This document shows positions 35,161-44,725 of a DNA stretch of 64,000 nt, one piece after another (position 1 is the first letter of the stretch; each line of letters starts with the position of its first letter). Source of the DNA: Agrypnia vestita (lineage: Eukaryota; Arthropoda; Insecta; Trichoptera; Phryganeidae); contig JADDOH010004053.1 of the NCBI GenBank assembly GCA_016648135.1, forward strand, positions 18,054-82,053. The letters run 5' to 3'. Made by a program: the position numbers and the translations under genes. Under the pieces are notes generated by a model. It ran no database searches, was not told the origin of the DNA, and saw only the letters and a list, made by a program, of their open reading frames with translations.

Positions 35161-35328
35161 TAAAGTGACTATCGCATTATAAAAAAAGTGTATTGCCTTA
35201 AATAATGGATTGCTTTGAATAAAATGCTTTAAATAAAAATTACATAAGAAATGGATAAATAAAAAATGTTAATCAATTCAAAAGAGACTACATATTATAA
35301 GATCGAAAATTTTACGTTATTTTACCAC

Positions 35329-35465
35329 GCTGCCGTGGCGAAATTGGATAACGCGCCATTCCCGGATAGAGTGGAGGTCCGTTGGTTCGTATCCTGGTAG
35401 CAGCTTAAATATTTTTCGTTAATTTGATTTTTCTCTGTCTTTTGTAATTGATTAATAAATTTATT
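35329..35465 (+). mobile_element. tRNA-Arg-derived SINE, full copy
   Basis: A 76-nt tRNA-like head at 35329-35404: acceptor GCTGCCG/TAGCAGC, A box TGGCGAAATTGG, anticodon region TTCCCGGA, B box GGTTCGTATCC. The body TTAAATATTTTTCGTTAATT and tail TAATTGATTAATAAATTTATT follow. Same family as 20705-20845, in opposite orientation. Confidence 0.7.
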
Positions 35466-36190
35466 GCATCTTCAGTTGTGTAAAGACAAAGAAACCGAAC
35501 AAATTATTATTAATTAAATTTTCAAAGAAAATACTTTCGGTTATTTTCTCATTTTCTATTCTACGTACGTATTTTTATGTAGGTTTATGGTTTTTCATTC
35601 AGAATCCGATTTTTCGGATTAACAGCATATTGTTCCAAGAGCTTACTCAGAATAACGCTGTGAAAATTTGGTATGATGTTAAATAATTTTCTATTGAAAA
35701 TCTTTTTGGCAGAGCCATTTATTTAAAGGTTTATCAGTTAGACAAAAGAATTTCGGTTTAGTTACGAATTGTGCAATCAGATAATTGGTTTATACCGAAA
35801 ACCATTCGTTTTTAGACAACAAACTGGTGGAACGGTATCATCATTAATCAGTATTTAATTATTTTCGAGACAAATTCAATTATCTTCTCTCGACTCTTTC
35901 CGCTGTACAGAAAATAAATGAAATACAGGGTTTTACTAAACTTTTAGCAACACATTTACTGTCTTGAAATCGGTCGTTCCTACATAATATTTTGACAATT
36001 AGATTCGTAACTTTTTTTTTAAATCTGAGCTATGTGTTTGCATTTTATTAGAAGTGTTAACGTGTTAATTGTCTTGAATCAAATTTTTTTTTTAATATTA
36101 AAGTACTATCGTGCTCAAAACGCTTAGCGATTAAATGCGGTCTTAGACTCGTCGAAGGAGATAACCAAGTCAGTCCTATTTTCGTAGCTC
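35466..36190. other. AT-rich, unassigned
   Basis: No supported gene. 36176-36215 resembles the tail of the SINE at 40490 (TAGTTTAAAAATAG). Confidence 0.4.
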
Positions 36191-36213
36191 AAGTTAGTTT
36201 AAAAATAGTTTCA

Positions 36214-36528
36214 ATGTTACATTACAAAGTTACACAAACGGGCGTGCAAATTCGGTCATCTAGGAAAATCAGCATATTCGAACCGAAATTCCTCGGAAAG
36301 CCTAAGAGTCACCATATACGTCTTATTAAGGAAGCACTCGAAATCTACAAGCAGCCCATAAATATAAATAGGGATAATGGTCTCAAATTAAAAACATCAT
36401 GGTATCCGGCGAGTCAAAGTCAATCTCATCGCAGTTCCCGCAGAGATAGTAATCAGACAACAGATGAAACATACACACAACACAATACAACACATGAATC
36501 CGACATCGTATTGCCATGTAACACATAA
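36214..36528 (+). pseudogene. Penelope-like retroelement C-terminal fragment
   Basis: A 104-codon open frame. Residues about 35-64 read IRLIKEALEIYKQPININRD then NG.KL..SW.P, the pattern that ends the GIY-YIG endonuclease part of Penelope-like polyproteins (R-x-I-x-E-A-x-E-I-x-x-x-x-x-N-x-N-R-D-x-G-x-x-L-x-x-x-W). The reverse transcriptase and the rest of the endonuclease are absent upstream, so it is a 5'-truncated copy. The hydrophilic tail and 3' untranslated region continue to about 36797, with a hammerhead-like core at 36669-36701 and the terminal block CACGGCATAATATCCCAGAA, which recurs at 43919 and 53900. Confidence 0.65.
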
Positions 36529-36668
36529 ACACAGAAACATCAAGCTCTTAACACGGTATTGCTAGCCAATACTTAACACAACACTGACAACGTTCTCACC
36601 CTGCTTTCGACACGGTATTGCAAGCCAATACTTAACCACAACAACACCATTCACAAAAACGCATCAGC

Positions 36669-36701
36669 CTTGATGACGGACCCTGCAATGGGATCCGAAA
36701 C
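36669..36701 (+). ncRNA. Hammerhead-like core in Penelope-like 3' region
   Basis: TTGATGA (consensus CTGANGA, one change), one extra C, stem II GGACCC with loop TGCAAT and GGGATCC, then GAAAC. Stem II has six pairs with one bulge. The same architecture is on the minus strand at 53948-53985, with substitutions at other positions. Confidence 0.5.
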
Positions 36702-36797
36702 GTCAGTCCAAAAGGTCGCAAAAACACGGCATAATATCCCAGAAGACACAAACCAGAAGATTCTGAGTGGCCGTGAAAACCTTAGAACATTCTTACA

Positions 36798-37238
36798 TTA
36801 ACAAGTATTCCTAAAAAATAAATTATAAAAAAATATATAAACATATCCAAGGCAACTGGATAGTGTTCAATAATATGATGTATAGGCCTGCGGTGATCTG
36901 GTTATACATGTCCTCTAGCCAAACTCATGATGATATGACGTCACCAGCGCCGCCAGCGCATTTTTCGCGCAATTTGTGACCAGCTATACTAGGCTCCATA
37001 TCAATTCTTTATCGGCAGCTACACTCCCGAAGCATAGACCTTGAGCTCAATTTATATTCAGATTCGCAAAAAATATTGTCATATGTACTCAATCGATCGA
37101 TCGTAAAACGGTAAATAAATAGTAATTATTTTGTATTATTGATAGAATTGACGTTAACATTACAGAGATTATTCATTATGATAATTAAAGTAGATGTAAA
37201 ATATTTACTTTGTTATCTATTTATGTTAAATACGTGAG
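36798..37238. other. Unassigned
   Basis: No gene recognised. Confidence 0.45.
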
Positions 37239-37242
37239 TTAA

Positions 37243-38437
37243 CACTAGAAGCGCCGAAGATTAAGACCCCCCTAGAACCGCAGTCGGGGACGTATTTGTC
37301 CCATTCTATTTATTATAATGGTATAAGGCATGAAAGTTATAGTTAAAATTACTTTTATTTTACATAAATATTTTATTTTATATAAATATTTTATTTTATA
37401 TAAATACTTTATATTATATATATATAATTATTATAAAGAATTATTATATATGTATAGATTTTTCTTTTACATTGTTCTTCAATAATATTGTTATTACAAT
37501 GATTTGTCAATTATTACTGCCCCAGAATAGGTTTCACCAAGTGGAGCATTATAAGCTTATAAAAAATGTATTACATAAATTTTTGATAACATAAATATAA
37601 ATAAAAAAAATATTTTTTTATTTAAAACAGGTTTATTAATTAACTTAAATCAAATCCTCATTGTCTGAAAAACAAATACGTAACAAATTATGAATTTAAA
37701 GTCTAATGTTATTTTACTAGCTAGGCAGTCGAGGTGTTACACAAGACCAAAAAAAATTCATAAAAAAACTTATTTATATTATTATTATATTAATGTCTTT
37801 TGGTTTAGTATAAAAATCATCGCTACTCGCATAGTAATTGTAACTGTAATAAATTATCAAATATTTATAAAATAGTTATCATTATGTGTAGAGCAATTAA
37901 CGCATAAATAATATTCTTTACCTGTGCATTTATTGCAGACAGTTTTTCTTCACAGGTGGCACTTCTCATAGGACTTATTATTTGAGCATTTTGACTTGAG
38001 CTGACACCTTGTTCGTTTATCTTTTCTCTCTCGTATGGAATCTCTCGGAATGGTTGTTTTTCTACTAGACATATAATTTTCTCCCAATTCTTCTCCCAAT
38101 AGCAATAAAAAGTCTCTGCGTTCAATTTTGCTGTGTTAATTAATTTATACAACACCCACGCATTTATACCCGCTAAATCTAACAAATTACAAAATGTACG
38201 AACTGGCCAACGTCTTGAAGCTTCAATGACGGGACAAAAAAGAGACCAGCGGCACTTCTAGGTATATCTATTTTTTTTTTAATAAACTATTCTTGTTATA
38301 ACATTGAAAACATTTCGAATAATATAAATACATAAAATTACTAAAAGTCAAAAAGTTTCACCGACCTAAATAAAAAAACAAAAAAGTTAATAATGATCAA
38401 ACTTGCGGACAAGAATGGGACGGCGGCGCTTCTTGTG
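37243..38437 (-). mobile_element. piggyBac-like element, internally deleted, TTAA-flanked
   Basis: Bounded by TTAA at 37239-37242 and 38438-38441, the target duplication of the piggyBac superfamily. Terminal inverted repeats match over 14 bp with one change (CACTAGAAGCGCCG left, CACAAGAAGCGCCG right on the reverse strand); sub-terminal blocks (GGGAC..GTCCC, TAGAAGTGCCGCTGG near 38249) are also inverted. At 1195 bp it is far shorter than an autonomous element and retains only the C-terminal end of a transposase. Confidence 0.85.
37865..38230 (-). pseudogene. piggyBac-like transposase C-terminal remnant
   Basis: Read on the minus strand. Just upstream of the 106-codon frame the DNA encodes RRWPVRTFCN, followed by LLDLAGINAWVLYK, the conserved block of piggyBac transposases late in the catalytic domain (W-P ... 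D-x-x-x-x-N-x-x-x-x-Y). Further on, in another frame, KCSNNKSYEKC and VCNKCTGKEYYLCVNC form the C-x2-C-rich zinc-binding domain that ends the protein; a stop and a frame change separate the blocks. The N-terminal part with the catalytic Asp residues is deleted, since only about 200 bp remain before the terminal repeat. Inactive. Confidence 0.8.
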
Positions 38438-38441
38438 TTAA

Positions 38442-38858
38442 ATAATATAAATCAATTATTAATCAAGAAATTATTTTGCTCACATACACTATTGTCCGAG
38501 GTCTATCCTCTCTGTAAGCTTAATTAAATGCTTAAATATCTGGACACGAATGGTCATTTGACATTATTGATGAATTCATTTTTAGTATACGGTGCGGCGC
38601 CGGCGCCATAATAAATAACAGCGCCAACGAAAAAAAAACCTACTTATATAGCCCAGAATTATAGTTCAAATAAAAGCTTGCGCGTACGCAGAAATATCAC
38701 ATTAGTGTCTTAAATCAAAAACGGGTACATTTAAAATTTGTTTAAGATAAAATAACTTTTATTGTAGATGTCTAAAAACTTTATGAATAGTTCAACAGGC
38801 TTATGAGTAATATTTTCGTCAGAATCTTTCATAATTTTCTTGTAATAATTTAATCTAG
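38442..38858. other. Unassigned
   Basis: A GGCGCCGGCGCC palindrome at about 38595. No supported gene. Confidence 0.4.
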
Positions 38859-38866
38859 GTACCTAC

Positions 38867-39391
38867 CAGGAATGTTATGGAGGTCGCTTTATCAGAACCG
38901 AATCCGGAATCGGAGTTTAAAGATTTGGTTTCTCGGAACCAGAACCGGAATTGGAATCAAAGGCGAAGGCAGAAAATAAATATGTTAAGGGCAGGTCATA
39001 TAAAGTAAAATTACAAAAATTATTTTTCATCAGTTTCATTTATATTGACTTAAAAAACAATACACCAACCTTGGTTTTGAAAATAAAAATAATCGAATTT
39101 TTTAAATCTCAATACTAGTAGTAAATTAGATCGAATGAACTGACTCCGAAAGAAGCAAATTGTATTTAATGAACAAAAACTTCGCAGCTTTATCTCCGTC
39201 CGATATATTTCTCAACGGGCCATAGATTAGGCCGGCACCACTAAAATGTTGCCGCCGACGCTATACTTCGACCTCCGATTATACTTCCGATTTCAATTTA
39301 TCGAAACAAAAATCGGAACCGGGCGGAGGTGCAAAATCAATCGAAAGTTCCGACCTTTCGAAATCGGAATCGAAGCTCCGTAACATCCCTA
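38867..39391. mobile_element. hAT-type non-autonomous element with 8-bp target duplication
   Basis: Flanked by GTACCTAC on both sides (38859-38866 and 39392-39399). Ends CAGGAATGTTATGGAG (left) and TAGGGATGTTACGGAG (right, reversed): terminal inverted repeats of 16 bp with three changes. The 8-bp duplication and the (C/T)AGGG-type terminus are the hallmarks of the hAT superfamily. The 525-bp interior has no transposase; its sub-terminal regions are filled with CGGAAT/AATCGG and GGAACCGG motifs in both orientations, as hAT transposase binding sites often are. Confidence 0.85.
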
Positions 39392-39439
39392 GTACCTACT
39401 GTGTTTCGCTTAAAAGGGTCTTATGACGCGTTGTTGAGA

Positions 39440-39665
39440 CTGAATAAAAATCCCAATTATAAAAATTTCGTTGCCTGTCCGTCTGTTCATCCGTTCATAT
39501 CCGTCTTCGTCCGTCCATCCGTCGTAACTTCGTGTAACTTCTTTATAATATAAAAATTTTTGTTGCATTTTCTTTTTTTCGATCTTTTTTTTATAAATAA
39601 ATACTTATTACTTAGGAACCGGCATGTAAAATTAAGGTCATTTTTAATGGGTTGCGGCTAGTTTA
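39440..39665 (+). repeat. Dispersed repeat D, copy 2
   Basis: Homologous to 16550-16760. The CCGTCTGTTCATCCGTTCAT-type pyrimidine section is longer here. Confidence 0.6.
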
Positions 39666-40489
39666 TTACTATTTCTTGTTTTATTTCGGTAGCCACTAGT
39701 ATATATATTTATATTTTTTCAAAACAAAATATTTATAAGCCGGAATTCTCAAATCTCGTGCCAGTTTTTCTAGTGATATTACTGTTTGCTTTTCATTGAC
39801 GCCCGTATGGAACTACTCTCCTTAAAATAATACTTCCGCGAAAAGGCTGGATTATGTAGGCTCTAATATTTACCAGAAAAATTTCAAACACAACACAATG
39901 ATCAAAAACAAATCTTCAAATAGTATTTTTATAAATCGTATAATCTTTTTTGAATACCTACATTTTTTCTATTCAAACACATAATTCAATTTTTCCATTA
40001 TTTAATATATGTATCGTTTTTTCCATTTGGATTCGATTTCGTCATTTCGAACATCTGTCGTAATTTGTTTTTTTGTTACAGAAATGTAATTCTTTTTAAA
40101 TATTTTATGAGACAAATATTGGTGCTCCAGCTTTCTTAAAATAATAAGATTTTCTCTTTTATGTGAAATTTATTCTCTCGCATATATTATACTGATTCAG
40201 TTAAATTCATTGTATACTATTAAAAAACACATAAAAACTTTTTTTTTTATACTCTCCCAAATAAGAATGATCTTGAATTGTGCGGGTAGCTTAGACATTT
40301 ATAAAATAATAAAACTATTAAATATTATTCGCAGAAAAATAAAAATAAATATTTAAAATTTGAATACAACTAGGCATAAGGGAAATGTGTAATACTTAGT
40401 TTTATTGAAAACTGAGTAATTTTTCCGATTTACGTAACAAAATTTTCTACTTGTGGCGCATTATGAAAATATGTTTCAAGTCAAAGAGA
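39666..40489. other. AT-rich, unassigned
   Basis: No supported gene. Confidence 0.45.
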
Positions 40490-40640
40490 GTAGCTTGTTG
40501 GTCTTGTGGTTAGGTCTCTCGCCTCGTGATCCAAAGGTCGCGGGTTCGAACCTCATCCCAGACCAGCAATTGAGTCTTATTTTCATAGCATAAGCGTTTA
40601 GCTTAGTTTAAAAATAGCAAAAATATTGATGTGAAATGTA
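40490..40640 (+). mobile_element. tRNA-like SINE (family S3)
   Basis: Box A-like TGGTCTTGTGG and box B-like GGTTCGAACCT lie 35-45 bp apart, within a sequence starting TTGGTCT and returning AGACCA at 40559-40564. A body GAGTCTTATTTTCATAGCAT and an AT-rich tail follow. The anticodon-position GTG would suggest a His-like origin, but the folds are too degraded to decide. Confidence 0.5.
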
Positions 40641-40659
40641 TTCCGTGTCCACATCTCTA

Positions 40660-40740
40660 TTTAAATATATATATTAGATATATCTATCTATTATATATAT
40701 ATACTATATTATATTATATAGATATATATATATATATTAT
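40660..40740. repeat. TA-rich microsatellite
   Basis: Compound TATATA/TAGATA repeat, about 80 bp. Confidence 0.85.
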
Positions 40741-40782
40741 GTTTAAATATTTTTCATTATAAAATTTTTGTTTAATTATGTT

Positions 40783-41396
40783 TGTGGGGGTTGGTGTAGG
40801 TTGAATCGACCCCTTTGGTGGGGTCGAGAAACTACCCTCTACGTGCTGCTTCTTTAAATAAGGATCACCACCCTGTATTTTATCCAGCGTTCAGGGTTCT
40901 CTGATGTTGAGATGAAGTTCCAAAGTCGCGATGATTTAATAGAATTTATTGACAAGTAATGTTACAATTATGAATACAGAAATGCGCAGAGTACAAGTAT
41001 ACAATGAGAAGTTAAACAATAAGGGCTTTCACCGTATAAGAAGGCCACTGGGCGAGTGAGATGGAGTCGTTGATTGCGCTTCATATACCAATTGGAAACA
41101 AAGAAATCGCGTGTTTAGACTAATGCACGGTGCGTCGTTTGCAATGCCGGTGCAGCAGGGTGTTTTGTCTTCGATCTGCAACGTCCTAATTTTGGACGCT
41201 GGCGCTGTTTGGAGTCGCGATAACGGCTCCTGTCGCTTTCTGATGCATTTTCATTGTATTCGGTCTTGGCTTGGTCTCCCTCGTCAGCAGAACAATGTGT
41301 TATGGCTTACGTGACTGCTGCGGCTCACTTCGATGATCTGTGATACGCCTCGCGCGTCTCGCTGCGTTGGTTATGTATGTGTAGGTGACTTCTACA
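40783..41396 (-). mobile_element. Solo LTR with 4-bp target duplication
   Basis: Begins TGTGGGGG and ends TTCTACA, so TG...CA in both readings, flanked by TGTT on both sides (40779-40782, 41397-41400). 614 bp, GC-richer than its surroundings. On the minus strand an AATAAA lies about 440 bp in, leaving a plausible R-U5 of about 170 bp, hence the strand call. No internal retroelement sequence on either side and no similarity to the gypsy LTR at 13044. The 67-codon frame inside is not a gene. Product of LTR-LTR recombination (inference). Confidence 0.75.
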
Positions 41397-41400
41397 TGTT

Positions 41401-41694
41401 GATTAGAATAGAAGATGCAGTAAAATTTAAAAGAACACTTTTAAAAATCATCATATAAATTTGAAACGCAAATCTTGAAAGAAAAATATATGGGTATGTG
41501 ATACCCACCTCACAGTTGGCGTAACGATTACCCACCTCATTCACGCTGGATTAAATATAATTTTATTTATACCATTTTATTCAGTTATCTATGCATTTAC
41601 TCCCTATATATTCAATATTTGTACACTTAATAATAATTAATCGAAGAAAATTACAGAAAACATTAAATATTCAGTAATCATCAATACATAGTAT
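41401..41694. other. Unassigned
   Basis: A short direct repeat TACCCACCTCA occurs twice (about 41500 and 41529). No gene. Confidence 0.4.
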
Positions 41695-41830
41695 AAAAGA
41701 AAGTCCCCGGCGTGCGTTTGTGCGTCTGTATGATTGCGCTAATCTCGAGAACCACTAAACTTTGTATGCAAATTTTACTATTACGGTATATATTTCTTCA
41801 AAAAAATGTTTAATTATTAAAAAATACTCT
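41695..41830 (+). repeat. Probable dispersed repeat fragment
   Basis: GAAAGTCCCCGGCGTGCGTT and GATTGCGCTAATCTCGAGAA followed by CCACTAAACT resemble a repeat common in lepidopteran DNA; there is no second copy in this window. Recognition is from general familiarity, not alignment. Confidence 0.35.
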
Positions 41831-43054
41831 ACTACATACAGAAACTGAGCATTAACGGTATAAGTGAATCAAAATGGGATAAAATTTGGCGCTAAAGTGC
41901 TCTCATGGAAAACGCTACCTAAATCGTTAGAGATACAAAAAAAATCGTGTTGGAAAAAATGTGTAAAAACAAATAATCTACAAGAAATTCAACAGTAGCA
42001 TAAATCTATTTTTAAGGATAACTAACACCAACCATATTTATCTTTAAATTTTTATTAAATGTATAACTAAGATACAATGGTGGACTCTCAAACAATTTTG
42101 ATCAATTCAGATTTAATCCTCAATACTTCATTGGCTCCGTCCATCAAAGAATCTAATTTGTGTTTATTAATGTACAAGGCGACACATCATATGGTGCCTC
42201 TGCATATCTAAGAGCTCTGCATCCCAAACGACCTAAATAGTAGCAAAACTCTAAGGTCAGCTATTACTTCAGCTGCAGGAAAGGTTATAGATATACGGTA
42301 AAGTTATACGGCATACCATTACCAGAACGGGCACTTGCGTTGTTAGGCCCAAAGGCAAAAAATACTACTTTGGAATCATCTAGAACGTTCTACAAGTTTC
42401 TGAAAGGGTCTCGAATTGACCTAAAAACGGCGTCACGCAACGCGGTTTAATGAATTCATGACGGTTAACTGGCGCAATACTACCAGCAGAGCGAGCACAG
42501 TGTGACCAGCGTACGAGTACATTCCAGGGACAGTGAATAAGGGAAGTCCTCACCGAGTCAATAAGTTTTACAACGTGCGAACATTGAACTATATCACTGC
42601 TCAAGTCGTTTCGTCGTAACACAATAATTGACATCCGAAAGGCAATAACTTAAATTTTTCACAAACAGGTTGACTGTCAGCATCTATCATTTTCTGCGGG
42701 CGGTAAAAATTGACGCACGCTTATGGATATCCCTTACACATCTACAACAATGGACATCTCCCGTACTTCATTCGTTTGGGTGTAAAAAATAAAGGTTCAG
42801 TTTTATTTAAACACAATTGTTTATTATTTGTAGTCCTATCAACAACATTTTACAGCACCATTTATTTGAAAAGACATTATAAATTACATTTAGGTACCAA
42901 GTAAGAATTAGCCAATAATTTTTACAAAGAACGCTTTTTATTTAAAAAAATTGGTTGATATTTTGCAAGTTATAATAGAATCGTTATATAATTTATAAAT
43001 CTTAATTTTTTTTTCAATTGATTGAGCAACATTGTGGATTGACATTTTTAAAAA
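41831..43054. other. Unassigned; weak coding-like patch at 42100-42640
   Basis: 42100-42640 is GC-richer, with an 84-codon minus frame and a broken plus frame reading DTSYGASAYLRALHPKRP. It has a faint resemblance to the RNase H part of BEL/Pao elements, too weak to assign. Confidence 0.3.
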
Positions 43055-43114
43055 ATATTGATTATTTTATTTGTATATATCTACTTTAATGTGATTTTTT
43101 TTTTCACCTTACAT

Positions 43115-43143
43115 GTTTCAGAAATAAACCATTCTATCATCAG
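43115..43143 (-). ncRNA. Hammerhead ribozyme-like core (intact core strings)
   Basis: Minus strand: CTGATGA, then a hairpin with AGAA/TTCT pairing, then GAAAC followed by ATGT, the same downstream bases as at 8697-8724. Confidence 0.5.
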
Positions 43144-43365
43144 GGTGCTGTATAACTGTCAAAAAATTCGAATGAAATGTCTTTTGTTCCTTGTTTTTCC
43201 AAATTATTTAAAATATATTATTACTGAAGTTCTTGATTACTCGAATTACTTATTACGAGTAATCAAGAACTTCAGTAATAATATTTTTTAAAAATCATTT
43301 TTCAAATAATTTTTAAAAACAAGGAACAAAAGACCATTTCATTCGAATTTTTTGACGGTTATACC

Positions 43366-43393
43366 CGGATGATGGAATAGTAATTTCTGAAAC
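43366..43393 (+). ncRNA. Hammerhead-like core, mutated
   Basis: CGGATGA replaces CTGATGA; GAAACATGTTGG is intact. It is the partner arm of the motif at 43115-43143. Confidence 0.4.
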
Positions 43394-43456
43394 ATGTTGG
43401 TGAAAAAAAAAAACTCACATAAAAGTAGATATATACAAATAAAATAATCAATATTT

Positions 43457-43866
43457 GTAATAAATCTTAAAACTATAAAATCACATTAAACCAAAGCGAA
43501 TATAATTAATTAGCAATAAATCCTAAATAAACCTTTTTAAGGAATTTCCCATTTCAATGTCTCTTTGTATTTACCAATGCCCCCATCGAGTAGCCAATTG
43601 TAGGTTGAGCTTATTTTATGTTCTGATTAATTAATTTACGTCTGTCTTATTGACGAAGATACAGAGGTATTGAAACCCATCATTGACAAAGCATTTAACA
43701 CGGTTAATACAAAGGTACTTATTTGTTTGAAGAAATAATGATTATCATGCTAAAATAATTAAATGTATATTTATATTCCAATAGCAATGACGTGGATAGT
43801 AAAAAAGATCAGTCAATTATTTTACACCATACAAAATAGATAAACGAACAACATATTTGAAATATT
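43457..43866. other. AT-rich, unassigned
   Basis: No gene recognised. Confidence 0.4.
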
Positions 43867-43949
43867 TTTGTGTTTTCTGGGGTATTATGCCGTGTTGATA
43901 CGACATTACGACATACGACAACACGGCATAATACCCCAGAAAACACAAA
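43867..43949. repeat. Perfect 31-bp palindrome from Penelope-like tails
   Basis: Left arm 43867-43897 and right arm 43919-43949 are exact reverse complements with a 21-bp spacer. The arm sequence (CACGGCATAATACCCCAGAA) is the terminal block of the element at 36214-36797. A second hairpin follows at 43960-43989 (13-bp arms CTGAGCGGCCGTG, loop TTTT), built from the next block of the same tail. Confidence 0.8.
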
Positions 43950-43997
43950 CTTAAAGATTCTGAGCGGCCGTGTTTTCACGGCCGCTCAGGTTTTCCT

Positions 43998-44260
43998 AAG
44001 AGCATTTTTTTTATTACTTCCTTTCTTTTAACTCGTGGCGTCTTCTTGCTTGCTTGCCGGCTTACGGGTGAAAAAACTTTGGATCGATTTTTAACTCTTT
44101 TCCCGGGATCCAATCGAGCTGAAACTTGGCAAGTAGACTCGTGGCGACGATCAAGAAGATCTATCAAATTTTGGTTAAAAAATTAATAATTATAGTATAA
44201 TTTCGGATTTTTAGAAATTTTATTGGTTTTTTCAAATTGGAATCATTAGAAAAGTTTGAT
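43998..44260 (+). repeat. Dispersed repeat F, copy 1
   Basis: CTTTCTTTTAACTCGTGGCG, a short GCTTGCTTGC-type tract, CTTTGGATCGATTTTTAA, CCAATCGAGCTGAAACTT, GTGGCGACGATCAAGAAGAT. Direct copy at 44540-44725; reversed copy with an expanded internal tract at 51375-51785. Non-coding. Confidence 0.75.
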
Positions 44261-44539
44261 TGAAAAGCATAGCGGCCCGATAACGTCGCGGAATATTTTA
44301 TAAATTTGAATTACTCCGTCGGTATACATAATAGGTACTTCACTACGAATGTCGAAAATCTAAATTGACTGGCAAATGTTTTTAGAATTTAATCTTCAAA
44401 GCATGAAGTGTCTTATCAAAGCTCAAAATATCTGACATTTTAGAAATATATTAAATTACTGTAAGTTTAGTGTTGTGTTATATGTTTTAATTCGTCTTTA
44501 ATTGTTGTTATATTTTACAAAGAAACGGAGTATAATACA
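44261..44539. other. Unassigned
   Basis: Short spacer between repeat F copies; no gene. Confidence 0.4.
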
Positions 44540-44725
44540 AACTTGGTTTTTACGGGTTGCTTTTTATTTCCTTTCTTTTAACTCGTGGCGTCTGCTTGTC
44601 TGACGAAAAAACTTTGGATCGATTTTTAATCCTTTTCCCATGATCCAATCGAGCTGAAACTTTGCAAGTAAACTCGTGGCGACGATCAAGAAGATCTATC
44701 AAATTTTCGTTAAAAAAAATGGGTT
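44540..44725 (+). repeat. Dispersed repeat F, copy 2
   Basis: About 540 bp downstream of copy 1 in the same orientation. The internal variable tract is reduced to CTGCTTGTCTGACG. Confidence 0.75.

Larger units (their letters stand above)
43055..43456. repeat. 0.4-kb hairpin with a hammerhead motif in each arm
   Basis: Arms 43055-43247 and 43260-43456 are inverted copies meeting at GATTACTCG/CGAGTAATC. Both arms carry ATGTTTCAGAAAT..ATCATC-type sequence, and the hammerhead-like cores are divergent (43115-43143 on minus, 43366-43393 on plus). Inverted terminal repeats carrying hammerheads are known from Penelope-like elements, so this may be a pair of joined terminal repeats without an interior. 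Confidence 0.75.

Noticed and set aside
42100..42640. BEL/Pao-type pol fragment
   Set aside because: Only one short block resembles the family and the surrounding residues do not; too weak to annotate.
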